Source: JAUNBG01 sp964442735 | Lineage (GTDB): Bacteria > Planctomycetota > Planctomycetia > Pirellulales > Thermoguttaceae | Length of the DNA stretch: 45,417 nucleotides | Direction: 5' to 3' | Assembly (NCBI GenBank): GCA_964442735.1 | Contig: CAYUAP010000025.1 | Location: 1-45,417 of the forward strand | In this document: piece after piece, positions 18,019 to 27,273 of the stretch | How positions within the stretch are numbered: the first letter of the stretch is position 1 | How the letters are laid out: every line of letters begins with the position of its first letter | Program-made: the position numbers and the translations under genes | Notes under the pieces: generated by a model | What the model was told of the DNA's origin: nothing | Seen by the model: the letters and a program-made list of their open reading frames with translations, nothing else | Databases searched by the model: none

Positions 18019-19155
18019 ATGAATGACGAAGAATTAAGAGACGACGAATTAAGTACTGATGAATTAAGTACTGATGAATTAAGTACTGACGAGGAGGTAA
18101 CGGAGGTCGGTTATCATCCTTGGACGAGGCATACGCCGGGCGAGACAGAGGAGCGAATTGTTACGAACGATCAGGCGGGCTGGCGATTGGACCTGTTTTT
18201 GGTTTTTCATTTTCCAGAATACAGTCGTGTTCTTTTGCGGAAGGCGATACAGTCGGAAGGTGTTTTTGTTGACGGAAAGCGAGGTAAACCGGCATTTCGT
18301 CTGGTTCCAGGTCAGAAGGTAATCTTTACGCTCCCGGAGTTACCGCGCGAATCACCGATCCCGGAGGAAATACCACTGGAAGTTTTATATGAAGACGAAG
18401 ATCTTGTTGTCATCAATAAACCGGCTAATATGGTGGTTCATCCGTCACGGGGACATTGGTCAGGGACGCTTGTCAGTGCGTTGGCGTTTCGTTATGCCAA
18501 TCAGTTGAGTACGGTACGCGGGCCGGGACGACCGGGCATTGTCCATCGACTCGACCGGGACACCAGTGGGGCTATTCTCGTTGCGCGAAATGACGTTGCA
18601 CATGCCCGTCTGGCGGCTTTATTTGAGAAGAAGCTGATCCACAAGGAGTATTACGCCATTGTACTCGGAGTTCCTAACGTGGATCGGGACGTTGTGGATA
18701 AACCAATAGGTCATCATCCGACAAATCGGGAGAAAATGCGTATTGCTCCGAATGATCCGGAAGCAAAATCGGCTGTGACTTTTTTTGAAGTGGAGGAACG
18801 ATTTCGAGGTTTTTCAACGATTCGTGCCATGCCGCGAACTGGTCGAACCCATCAGATTCGCGTCCATTTAGCATATTATGGCTGTCCTGTTTTATGTGAT
18901 CGGCTTTATGGAGGACGGGGATCGATTACCTTGGGAGAAATTGCGGGAAGACGTCAATTGATTTCGGATTCTCCTGAAGAACTGGCTAAAGCGGAACAGG
19001 TACTTCTAGGGCGTCAGGCACTTCATGCTCGACGACTAACTTTTCCCCATCCGGAAACTGGAAAAGAAATTACCGTTGAAGCTCCATTATTGCCGGATAT
19101 GATTCAGACTCTGGAGGCCTTGAAAAAATATAGAAAATTAAACGGAGGAAATTAG
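18019..19155 (+). CDS. RluA-family 23S rRNA pseudouridine synthase with S4 domain
   Basis: Converts specific uridines of large-subunit rRNA to pseudouridine. An S4 RNA-binding domain (about residues 53-115) precedes the catalytic domain, whose HRLDRDTSG carries the catalytic Asp179. The GRTHQIRVH motif and RQALHARRL follow at the usual distances, so the enzyme belongs with RluC/RluD rather than RluA itself. Residues 8-24 are an acidic run of ELSTD units encoded by a 15-bp tandem repeat (gaattaagtactgat), not part of the family. The start at 18019 has no strong ribosome site. A probable terminator follows at 19193. Confidence 0.92.
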   Translation: MNDEELRDDELSTDELSTDELSTDEEVTEVGYHPWTRHTPGETEERIVTNDQAGWRLDLFLVFHFPEYSRVLLRKAIQSEGVFVDGKRGKPAFRLVPGQKVIFTLPELPRESPIPEEIPLEVLYEDEDLVVINKPANMVVHPSRGHWSGTLVSALAFRYANQLSTVRGPGRPGIVHRLDRDTSGAILVARNDVAHARLAALFEKKLIHKEYYAIVLGVPNVDRDVVDKPIGHHPTNREKMRIAPNDPEAKSAVTFFEVEERFRGFSTIRAMPRTGRTHQIRVHLAYYGCPVLCDRLYGGRGSITLGEIAGRRQLISDSPEELAKAEQVLLGRQALHARRLTFPHPETGKEITVEAPLLPDMIQTLEALKKYRKLNGGN

Positions 19156-19192
19156 AGTTTTATTTCAAATTACCCTGTCGGACGTTTTACCG

Positions 19193-19230
19193 GAAGGGAT
19201 TTATCTCTATCATAAAGGTCCCCTTTTTTA
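19193..19230 (+). terminator. Probable rho-independent terminator after the RluA-family gene
   Basis: Hairpin with an aaggga/tcccctt outer stem and a tttat/ataaa inner stem around ctctatc, with a two-base bulge, followed by a run of T. It lies 40 bases after the stop codon. Confidence 0.5.
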
Positions 19231-19566
19231 TGTTATGGAGCCTGATATTGGCTGGGGATCATAAATGATAGAGGGAATTTTAAGGGATACGGACAGGAAT
19301 ACATGGTATTCAGTCCTGATACAGACAGGACGAGACGCCCTGTGCCCCGGCAATGCGGACGAAACATCCGTTCCAGTCCTGTCCGTCAAAAAACATAATT
19401 TATTACACCTGCCTATGAATAGTAGGAGATTTGGTAACACATTGAAATATTGTGGCGGGGATGTCGGTGTTCTCTGGATTTTAGGGTATTTTGACCGGTT
19501 AGGTATTTAATTAAAGACGTTTTATGAAAGAGACAGAGTAAAATCTGTATTTTCAGGGAGGTGTTC
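19231..19566. other. Intergenic region with a decayed element-2 core
   Basis: No gene. Around 19320-19390, gacaggacgagacgccctgt followed by gcggacgaaacatccg recalls the two GAGAC-centred hairpins of element 2. The outer ends are not recognisable. GGAGG just before 19567 is the ribosome site of the next gene. Confidence 0.5.
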
Positions 19567-21552
19567 ATGTCGTTACGTTCGTTTTTATTTGTTTCGGTCT
19601 TGTTTACTGCCTTTTCCGTACAATCTTTTTGTCAGGAAAAAGAAGTTAAGAGCCAAATAGTTTCCCTTGGTTTATTTAAGAATGGAATTTGTCTTGTTCA
19701 AGAGCGAATTCCGATACCTGGGGAAGGAACCTTTTATTTATCCAATCCGGCCTCGCCTATCCATGGAACCTTCTTTATGGAGAATAATACTCAAGGTGAT
19801 ATGGAAATAACGGCTTCCTCTGTCGAACGGGAGATTGATGTTCCCTTGGCCAAAGCCGGAAAAATAATGTTTCCCGACGATTTTATCGGGAAAAAAGTCC
19901 GCCTCTATTATACAAAAGATGATTCGTTCATTGCTCAATTCGTTCGAATCGAATCGGAATCGACTTCTCAATTTGGCTTGAATAGAGGAAATGAATATTA
20001 TACCAGAATGCCTGCTACGTTTTCATCATCCTCTTTGGAAATACAGAACGAGTTGCGAACTTCCTCCGACAAAATTCTGCTGATCAAAGAAACTGGTGAA
20101 CAGCTTCTGGTTTCTCTGAATCAGTTTAATGCCATTGAATTGGCCGAAAAAGATGCCTTGAAGACGGTCTTGCGAAAAAAGAACCTCCTTCTTTTTAAAG
20201 TCAAAAAAAATCAACGGAATACCGATACCGTTGCGGCAAAAGAAAACAAATCGGAAGAAAACAAGTCGGAAGAAAAATATATACAATTATCCTATTTGAC
20301 ATACGGGATTTCCTGGATGCCCAATTATCATATTCGGTTAATGGATTCAAATACCATGCGAATAGAACAGACAGCCATCATTCGAAACGAGTGGAGGTCC
20401 CTATTCAATACCGATTTTACGTTAATCAGTGGCTTCCCTCAAATTCAATTTCAGAATACGCCGTCGCCCATGGCACCTCAAATAACACTAGCGCAATTTT
20501 TTAACGCGTTGTCGCAATATCATCCCCAGTCCCAACCTGTCGTCATGCAGCAGGCTGTTATGATGAATTCCATTTCAGCTCGACCTAATGATGTATCTTT
20601 TTCATTACCTCCTTCTTCCATAACGGAAGGTCCGGACCTCTATTTTCAGGAAATTGGAAAACGGGAAATCAATGTTCGAGAAACGTCCATGTTTTCCGTC
20701 TGTAATGAAATGACGTCCTATAATAATATTATCTGTTGGAATATTCCCTATAACCGTAATGTAGACGGAACGTTAAAACCATTCGATAATAATAATAACA
20801 ATTCCAATGGCAACAATTATGCGTCAACCGTTTCTGGAAGTAATTACAATCAGTTTCAGGAGCCTTGGGACGTTATTTCTTTTAATAATCCTTTTAAATT
20901 TCCGATAACGACAGGGCCTGTTTCCATTTTTAAAGACAATCGATTTTACGGACAAAACACCCTCTATTGGTCCAATCCAAGCGAAGAAGTATTACTTCCG
21001 GTCAACAAGGCATTGAGTATCCGTGTTAGTTCGACGGAAACGGAACGTGAAACAATCGCGGGCTCCAATTCGACGACCGCTAAAGCGACGTTAGGTCTTC
21101 CCATACAAACGTCTTCCAACGCCCCATCGAATTTTGTTCAGACTAACACACAACCGGAGAAAAATAATTCCTCTTTTGTGGCCCTGCCTCCATGGAATCC
21201 GGATACATTCGATAAAAATGCCAATCCGGACAAGCTTTCTCCGGAAGAATTGCTGCAACAAAACGGTAATTTTGTCATGATCTATAATTCACGGTATCGA
21301 ATAGCACTGATTGATTCGGTGATAACCATTCAGAATCAGCGAAACAAGTTGGTTTCCATGAAGATTAATCATCAGGTTGTTGGTGATATGTTATGGCAAT
21401 TTTATCCTCGTACCGGTAAACGGCCCGATGATAAAGTATTAACGACCACTTCCAATATTAATCGATGTCATGAATTAAGTTGGTCGTTTAATTTAGCACC
21501 GGGCGAAAAAAAGACGATTACATTTACAAGACGTGTTTTTGTTCGTTTGTAA
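19567..21552 (+). CDS. Secreted DUF4139-like protein
   Basis: Exported protein of 661 residues with a Sec signal peptide (about 1-23, cleaved near SFC-QE). The YLTYGISWMPNYHIRL segment in the middle matches the DUF4139 beta-barrel-like domain found in many secreted or periplasmic proteins of unknown function. An N-terminal domain of about 200 residues precedes it and a domain ending in the APGEKKTITFTRRVFVRL tail closes the protein. A short KSEEN/KSEEK repeat and an Asn-rich stretch (near residues 410-420) interrupt the domains and are encoded by small DNA repeats. The ATG at 19567 is preferred over the GTG at 19561 since AGGGAGG ends five bases before it. HydE follows after 23 bases. Confidence 0.75.
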   Translation: MSLRSFLFVSVLFTAFSVQSFCQEKEVKSQIVSLGLFKNGICLVQERIPIPGEGTFYLSNPASPIHGTFFMENNTQGDMEITASSVEREIDVPLAKAGKIMFPDDFIGKKVRLYYTKDDSFIAQFVRIESESTSQFGLNRGNEYYTRMPATFSSSSLEIQNELRTSSDKILLIKETGEQLLVSLNQFNAIELAEKDALKTVLRKKNLLLFKVKKNQRNTDTVAAKENKSEENKSEEKYIQLSYLTYGISWMPNYHIRLMDSNTMRIEQTAIIRNEWRSLFNTDFTLISGFPQIQFQNTPSPMAPQITLAQFFNALSQYHPQSQPVVMQQAVMMNSISARPNDVSFSLPPSSITEGPDLYFQEIGKREINVRETSMFSVCNEMTSYNNIICWNIPYNRNVDGTLKPFDNNNNNSNGNNYASTVSGSNYNQFQEPWDVISFNNPFKFPITTGPVSIFKDNRFYGQNTLYWSNPSEEVLLPVNKALSIRVSSTETERETIAGSNSTTAKATLGLPIQTSSNAPSNFVQTNTQPEKNNSSFVALPPWNPDTFDKNANPDKLSPEELLQQNGNFVMIYNSRYRIALIDSVITIQNQRNKLVSMKINHQVVGDMLWQFYPRTGKRPDDKVLTTTSNINRCHELSWSFNLAPGEKKTITFTRRVFVRL

Positions 21553-21575
21553 TCAAGAGTTTTAAAGGAAGTAAA

Positions 21576-22619
21576 ATGTTATCATTGTCGGAAATAACGG
21601 CATGGCTTCGTGAAGAAGATCACCTTCGGTTAGAGGATTTATGGCATCAGGCCGATCATCTTCGTCACGAACAGGTTGGAGATTCCATATGGTTTCGTGG
21701 CTTGGTGGAACTCTCCAGTTATTGTCGGAGAAATTGTCTTTATTGTGGAATACGCGCGGCTCGTCCAAACCTTGTCCGCTATCGAATGACGATGGATGAA
21801 GTCCTTGGGTGTGCGGAAACAGCGGCTCGTCTTCATTATGGAACGATGGTTATTCAGGCGGGGGAAGATCCCGGCCTTCCGGAAGAATTTATTACGGAGA
21901 TGATTCGAAGCATTAAAAAGCGATATGGGTTAATTATTACGCTCAGTCTGGGTGAACGAAAAGAGTCGGAATGGGTTCACTGGAAGGAGGCGGGCGCCAA
22001 TCGATATCTGCTTCGATTCGAAACTTCCAATCAGCAGTTGTTTCAGGCAATTCATCCTCGTGCTGTGGATACCGTCTATCCGTGTCGTATGGAATTACTC
22101 CGTAAACTCAAGGAAATTGGATATGAAGTAGGCAGTGGGGTTATGATCGGAATTCCTGGGCAGGATATAACAGAACTAGCCCATGATATAGAGTTATTTC
22201 ATGAATTTCAGTTGGATATGATTGGGTGCGGACCCTATCTGGCCCATCCGGAAACGCCGTTAGGACAGATGGAAAATAACCCGGACTTGCGCATTCAATA
22301 TAATATTCCGATCGCAAAAGAGCAGGTGGTCGGTACAAACGAGATGGCGTTTAAAGTCATAGCTCTGGCACGTTTGGTTTGTCCTTCTGCCAATATCCCC
22401 AGTACAACAGCCATTGCCACTATTGATGGACAACATGGTCGAACCGATGGTCTTCGGAGTGGTGCAAATGTGATCATGCCCAATCTGACTCCGATGAAAT
22501 ATCGCCGTCTCTATGAAATCTACCCAAATAAAGCGGCCACCTTCGAAACGGCGGAAGAAACACATGCAACTGCTATTCGACAGATTGAATCCATTGGACG
22601 TTTTCAGGCACAAGGATAA
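21576..22619 (+). CDS. hydE: [FeFe]-hydrogenase H-cluster maturase HydE (radical SAM)
   Basis: Radical SAM enzyme that, with HydF and HydG, builds the H-cluster of [FeFe]-hydrogenase. The 4Fe-4S/SAM motif is Cys50, Cys54 and Cys57 in SYCRRNCLYCG, directly after the FRGLVELS typical of HydE. GEDPG, ETS and GIPGQ motifs of the barrel follow. Length 347 is normal. AAAGGA lies seven bases upstream. HydF, HydG and the hydrogenase are not in the window, so hydE is separated from its partners here; a related radical SAM enzyme such as PylB is less likely because of the HydE-type N-terminus. It points to an anaerobic, H2-handling metabolism. Confidence 0.9.
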   Translation: MLSLSEITAWLREEDHLRLEDLWHQADHLRHEQVGDSIWFRGLVELSSYCRRNCLYCGIRAARPNLVRYRMTMDEVLGCAETAARLHYGTMVIQAGEDPGLPEEFITEMIRSIKKRYGLIITLSLGERKESEWVHWKEAGANRYLLRFETSNQQLFQAIHPRAVDTVYPCRMELLRKLKEIGYEVGSGVMIGIPGQDITELAHDIELFHEFQLDMIGCGPYLAHPETPLGQMENNPDLRIQYNIPIAKEQVVGTNEMAFKVIALARLVCPSANIPSTTAIATIDGQHGRTDGLRSGANVIMPNLTPMKYRRLYEIYPNKAATFETAEETHATAIRQIESIGRFQAQG

Positions 22620-22969
22620 TAAACATAAAATAATATTGATTTGAATATTCAGAAAATAAATTAAACGATAAATATCACACTATAAATTAGTTGAAACAGT
22701 GTTTTTATATAATATCCCACGTTTGAAAAATAACATATCATTCGGCAAAAACAAAGACAAAACGATGATAAAACCAATAAAAAAATGTTTATGGGATATG
22801 GATGAATTCCAGGTCAGGACGGTACAATGTCGCTGTCATCGATTTGGAAACGATATGTCCGCGACCTGTTTCCTGCTTTATATCAGTCACAATATACGTA
22901 ATCAGCTTTTACGGATCGGTGGGACCGGGATTCCGGCTTGACGGTGGGAATCGTTTTGAAAACAATATG

Positions 22970-23054
22970 TTATAAACATGTATTATAGTTATAAACATGT
23001 ATTATAGTTGTAATATGTATTGCAGTTATAATGCGTATTATATTTATAAAGCGT
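22970..23054. repeat. 18-19-bp degenerate tandem repeat, about 4-5 units
   Basis: Units of the form ttataaacatgtattatag, decaying from left to right. It is AT-rich and non-coding. The rest of 22620-22969 has no supportable gene: the frame of about 80 codons inside it lacks a recognisable product or ribosome site. Confidence 0.75.
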
Positions 23055-23063
23055 AGTCAGTGT

Positions 23064-23175
23064 TATACTGTAGGGCATTACAATATTACCGTTTCGGGAG
23101 CAACGTCTTGTCCGTTTTTTTCCAAACAGGCATTCCTGTCTGTCTGGAAAAAAGGAATTTAAAACGACCTTGAGT
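23064..23175 (-). repeat. Element-2 copy, degenerate, directly after the HzsA-like gene
   Basis: Reverse-oriented copy of element 2: tatactgtagggc at one end, cgaccttgagt at the other, with a remnant of the aaacagg hairpin inside. It begins only eight bases beyond the stop of the HzsA-like gene, so its hairpins could end the operon transcript. Confidence 0.6.
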
Positions 23176-23183
23176 CCATCTGT

Positions 23184-26100
23184 TTAATCGTAAAGTTTTT
23201 TACCCTTTAAAATTGCCTGACGCATAGCCTTTTCACGTTCACGAAGTGTATCGTATTTCTTCTGCTGTCTGACCTCGTTTTCCAATACAGGTTGAAAATT
23301 CGACGCTTCCCCGCGACTCTGTTTTTCAAGATTGATTTTACCCTGATTTATAATGGCTAAAGCTTCTTTATATTCCGGTGTCTGGCGATCTTCTTCGGTT
23401 TTCCATTTCCCAAGACAAGGACTCTTTTCCGGACGTGTAAAGGAGACGGCAAAATCAATACCAAAAATAGCCCCGGAATTATCGACGACTCCTTCGCGAA
23501 TCGGTATTGTTTTAACACCGGTTAAAACCTCCAGTCGTTTAATCGCATCATTATCGATAGGAGCTCGTCCGAATCGATTATTTTGATAGGCGGAACCATA
23601 GACCGGATAATAGGGGGCGTTGATATCAATCCATGTAATAATACGTTCGTATGCTTCCGGATTAGTATTTTGATCGAACCAGACCCCCAGTTCTTTTCTT
23701 TTCTGATCTATTTCCGGACGTGGATGTGTCCCGGAAACAATTTTTGTCAATCGGCTTTTCGAAGACCCCCAGGAACGTGGCGGTAGTTTCAAATGCGGCC
23801 CGGCACCGGGAACCGTTACGAGTTCCTTGAATCGGAGTTGTGTATAGGACGTATTAAAGATCATATTGAGGTCGCCAGCCAGATTGACAGTCTCCGCACC
23901 TTTTTTACCATAATCGTGACAGCAGAGACAGTATTTATCGAAGACCGGTTGAACTTCCTCCACGTAACTGAATAGACGTTCCGGACCGAACCACGGCTGA
24001 AGTTTCTTCGGTTGGCCTTTTGACGCCTTGGAGGTCGTATAGGCGGAGGAAGGAGCTTCAAGACGATTTTCATGACATCCGACACAGGAGTTTGCTTCTC
24101 CGGGCCGTACAATAACACCACTCCGCATCGACTGAATCAACTGCTTTTTTTCGTCGAGAAGTTGGAAATAGACGTAACGGTCGGCAGGAACTTCGAAGAA
24201 AACACTTCCATCGTTTTCAACTTCGACGGTTCCGAGAATACGTTTGTTATTAAAGTCGTTCCAAGCCATGCCAGGCCCCTGGGTTCCGTTACCACCATTC
24301 CAACTTGTATTGGTCCAGAATCGTTTTTCCGGCGATTCAACAACGCGAAGATATTTCGCCTTCGGTATCACTTCGTTTTTACCAAAACTGTAATCCACCT
24401 TTTTATTACCGTCTGTGGCCGAACTGGTGTCACTAATAAAGCCTGGTTTTATAGCGTCCCCCTCGTTCACGTTAAAGATAAAAAAAGTTCCAGTCGATTG
24501 AGAGAAATCGACCCTATTCTGAATTGCAGTTTGCAGTTCGGAAGAACGAATCGGCATCGGATCGAAACAACCATCCGGATCTGTATGGATCAGGGTCATA
24601 TCACCGAATCGTTCGAGGACATAAATTCCCATGACATCACCATTACCATACATTCCAGAACAGAGAAAGAGGTCATTATCCCAAGGAAAAGGATCTTCGA
24701 ACTTTAAAGGGAGTTGGGAATAGGCATCATATCGTCGAGCCTCTTTAAGGGCTCCGTTCGGATTGGGGGTATTATTCATAAAGTTCACAGCTTCCTTCGG
24801 CCAGGTCTCCAGAACGGACGCACGACCGTCGATACCGAGGCGGCGATCAACAAGTGCAATCGCCCCCCAGGGCCGATCATGACAGGAACTAAAGGTACAG
24901 AGAAAGACTGATTCGGATTCGGGCAGAATTTGTGCATCGATAACACCACCAGGAGCTGCTGTATTATTGCCCCAGAATATTTCATGACGTGCCCCATCCG
25001 GATTTGTAACCCATATTCCCTGTGCGTCTCCGAAGTTACGATCTACATATTCCCAACGATCATATAAAACACGACCGTCGGACAGAAGACTTAAATGTCC
25101 TTCAAAAAGAGTACTTTTGCCCACCTGAATAATATTGGAACCATCGGAATTCATTTTATAGAGATTACACATGATGTGACGATTACACATACAGTATTTT
25201 GGTTCGCGTGTTGAGGCGAACATAATTTCCCCGGTGGGAAGATAGATCGGATCAATGTCGGAAATCCCTTCCAGAAATGTTATTTGACGAAAAACGAAAT
25301 CGCCTTGGGCTGAACGGCCTTTTGCCAGGAGCGGATTATTGGTTGGTGTATCGTTCGCATTCAAAACTATTGCCGGGCGATTCAGATCAATGGTCATTTC
25401 TCCGATATGATAGTAGTCGTCTTTACTGGTACGGAAGGAGAAGAGAACACGTTTCCCATCGGAACTAATTGTGGGATCGCGAACAATACCGTCCGGAAGT
25501 TCGAGAAGGGTCACTATTTTATTCGTTTTGGGCTCCCAAACACGAATAAAGGAACGGCCGACAAAACTGGCGAAGTTGATTTCACCTTTTTGAAACATGG
25601 TCGCGGTATTATGATGGTCGGGCCGATACTGTTTGCGGGCTATATAAAGAATGGGGGCGTCCAGCTCTTTTTTGAGTTCCACTTTTTTGGCTTCTAAAAG
25701 ACGTTGTTTTTCATTTTCAATCTTCTCAATATTCTTCTGACAGGCTATGGTTTGTACGGTATCTATTTTGCCATCGATATCAAATGCGTCGCATTTTATA
25801 TGTGCCCAGGAACCAACAGCATTATCAATAACACGAATGACAAACGAACGCCCCTTAAATTTCGAAACGTCCCAAGCAATGGAATCCATACCTTGACTGT
25901 TTTTACCACGTGCCACATAAATTTCTTTAAAATTAAAGTCCTTCATAACTTCAAAAAGTCCAACGTATGTTTGAGGATTGTCCGCACCGCCAACCATAAA
26001 GGTTATCCAGTCTCCTGTTATCGTGAATACCGGCGATTGAAGAACACATTTAACATCGTCCGTTGGATTGGCATTGGCACTCTGTTCCAATGTCGTCAAA

Positions 26101-26303
26101 TAATATTGTCCACGTTTTTTATACGGAACGGTATTATTATGAAATTCCGTATTCCGGGAACCAATTGGCTTGGTATTGGAACCGGAAACGATTATCCAAC
26201 CCTCTTTTTGAAGTGAACCGGATTCAAAATCGAAGGTCAGTTTTTCTGATGCCAGGGTCGTGGCCGCCAGAAGTATAACGATTAATAACGATAATATACG
26301 CAT
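23184..26303 (-). CDS. HzsA-like secreted c-type cytochrome with beta-propeller domain
   Basis: Large exported protein related to the alpha subunit of hydrazine synthase, a family widespread in non-anammox PVC bacteria. The start at 26303 has AAGGA eight bases upstream and yields a clean signal peptide (MRILSLLIVILLAATTLAS). An N-terminal beta-rich domain (about 20-180) is followed by a helical linker and a TolB/WD40-like propeller carrying PTISSDGKRVLFSF. Two haem c motifs follow: CVGCH (740-744) and CLCCH (792-796). No hzsB or hzsC is present, so hydrazine synthesis is not implied. It is the last gene after GH106-like and GH16 genes, suggesting a redox or glycan-binding role linked to polysaccharide use. 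An upstream ATG at 26363 lacks support. Confidence 0.8.
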   Translation of the reverse strand: MRILSLLIVILLAATTLASEKLTFDFESGSLQKEGWIIVSGSNTKPIGSRNTEFHNNTVPYKKRGQYYLTTLEQSANANPTDDVKCVLQSPVFTITGDWITFMVGGADNPQTYVGLFEVMKDFNFKEIYVARGKNSQGMDSIAWDVSKFKGRSFVIRVIDNAVGSWAHIKCDAFDIDGKIDTVQTIACQKNIEKIENEKQRLLEAKKVELKKELDAPILYIARKQYRPDHHNTATMFQKGEINFASFVGRSFIRVWEPKTNKIVTLLELPDGIVRDPTISSDGKRVLFSFRTSKDDYYHIGEMTIDLNRPAIVLNANDTPTNNPLLAKGRSAQGDFVFRQITFLEGISDIDPIYLPTGEIMFASTREPKYCMCNRHIMCNLYKMNSDGSNIIQVGKSTLFEGHLSLLSDGRVLYDRWEYVDRNFGDAQGIWVTNPDGARHEIFWGNNTAAPGGVIDAQILPESESVFLCTFSSCHDRPWGAIALVDRRLGIDGRASVLETWPKEAVNFMNNTPNPNGALKEARRYDAYSQLPLKFEDPFPWDNDLFLCSGMYGNGDVMGIYVLERFGDMTLIHTDPDGCFDPMPIRSSELQTAIQNRVDFSQSTGTFFIFNVNEGDAIKPGFISDTSSATDGNKKVDYSFGKNEVIPKAKYLRVVESPEKRFWTNTSWNGGNGTQGPGMAWNDFNNKRILGTVEVENDGSVFFEVPADRYVYFQLLDEKKQLIQSMRSGVIVRPGEANSCVGCHENRLEAPSSAYTTSKASKGQPKKLQPWFGPERLFSYVEEVQPVFDKYCLCCHDYGKKGAETVNLAGDLNMIFNTSYTQLRFKELVTVPGAGPHLKLPPRSWGSSKSRLTKIVSGTHPRPEIDQKRKELGVWFDQNTNPEAYERIITWIDINAPYYPVYGSAYQNNRFGRAPIDNDAIKRLEVLTGVKTIPIREGVVDNSGAIFGIDFAVSFTRPEKSPCLGKWKTEEDRQTPEYKEALAIINQGKINLEKQSRGEASNFQPVLENEVRQQKKYDTLREREKAMRQAILKGKKLYD

Positions 26304-26370
26304 CGCAAAATCCTTTCTTGTAAAAAAACCCGTTCCGAATGACAACGATAAAGCTGTCAGCAAACTCCTA

Positions 26371-27258
26371 TTATAATACTTTTTTCCAGACTTTTATATA
26401 ATCGATATCAAAATCCAGCGGATATTTCATTTGAGGGTCAATATCTCCGGACCAGCCACCGATCTGAAACATGGCCGCCAGAAGATACATTTCCTTTTGT
26501 GGTGTGGGGCCCGTATATGTCCATATCGATTTTCCATCGCAATACCAGGTTATTTTACCTTCTTTCCAATTAATGGCCCAGGTATGATAGTTTATGGTCG
26601 GATCAAAATCCATTTTATAGGAATGATGACCGTTTTTGGTATAATGGATATTGAAGTAATTGATTTTCTGATCGACACAACGTCCCAGCATTTCAAAAAT
26701 ATCGATTTCCAAAACACCATCGGATATACCTTTTTTACTGCCATCAACGGCATATTCCTGATTATGCGCACCAACGGTATGTAACCAGAAGGCCGTATAG
26801 GCTCCAGTTCCACGAGTCAGACGACATCGAATTTCAAACCATCCATATTTCTGTGAAAAATGTACCTTGTCATCGAAATTTTTTGTTCCTTCATTATATT
26901 CGTAAATAGCAGATGTAATACATGATACTGTTTTTGTAGTTGGCGTATCCCGTTTCGGGAGATCTTTATCGACCCGAAGTTTGAGAATTCCATCTTCCAA
27001 GGCGTAATGGGCAAGCGGTGGACAAGGTTGCCATCCACGTGTATGATCGTTAGGAAAACCAATTCGTTTATAATAGGCCACCCGTCCCAATCGATATCCA
27101 GGAAACCATTTCGATAAATCAAGAGTTGAGTCGTTGAAATTATCCTCGAATGTTAATTTCCAATCATTGGATTCCGAGGGATGTTCCGCCAAAACGTCCG
27201 ATTGACTATTCGTACTGAAAAATATAATCAAACATAACAGTAATATTGTTTTTTTCAT
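26371..27258 (-). CDS. Secreted glycoside hydrolase family 16 enzyme
   Basis: Beta-jelly-roll endo-glycanase of 295 residues with a Sec signal peptide (about 1-24). The GH16 catalytic signature ExDxxE is LEIDIFE with Glu184, Asp186 and Glu189. The usual WHTWAINWKEGKITWYCDG-like stretch on the C-terminal side is present as YHTWAINWKE. Known GH16 activities include beta-1,3-glucanase, agarase, kappa-carrageenase and endo-beta-galactosidase. The sequence alone does not choose, although the overall short form fits a single catalytic domain. It begins 16 bases after the GH106-like gene and has AAGGA upstream, so both are probably co-transcribed with the HzsA-like gene downstream. Confidence 0.9.
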   Translation of the reverse strand: MKKTILLLCLIIFFSTNSQSDVLAEHPSESNDWKLTFEDNFNDSTLDLSKWFPGYRLGRVAYYKRIGFPNDHTRGWQPCPPLAHYALEDGILKLRVDKDLPKRDTPTTKTVSCITSAIYEYNEGTKNFDDKVHFSQKYGWFEIRCRLTRGTGAYTAFWLHTVGAHNQEYAVDGSKKGISDGVLEIDIFEMLGRCVDQKINYFNIHYTKNGHHSYKMDFDPTINYHTWAINWKEGKITWYCDGKSIWTYTGPTPQKEMYLLAAMFQIGGWSGDIDPQMKYPLDFDIDYIKVWKKVL

Positions 27259-27273
27259 TATAATTCTATCCTT

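Noticed and set aside
22699..22941. 80-codon plus-strand frame after hydE
   Set aside because: No ribosome site, no recognisable domain, and composition like the surrounding repeat-rich DNA.
24072..24707. 211-codon open frame on the plus strand
   Set aside because: It lies entirely opposite the HzsA-like gene, which has clear haem motifs and family structure; the plus-strand frame has no ribosome site or recognisable domain.
23184..26303. Hydrazine synthase, hence an anammox organism
   Set aside because: Only an HzsA-like protein is present, no hzsB/hzsC, and the context is polysaccharide breakdown; this family is common in non-anammox bacteria.
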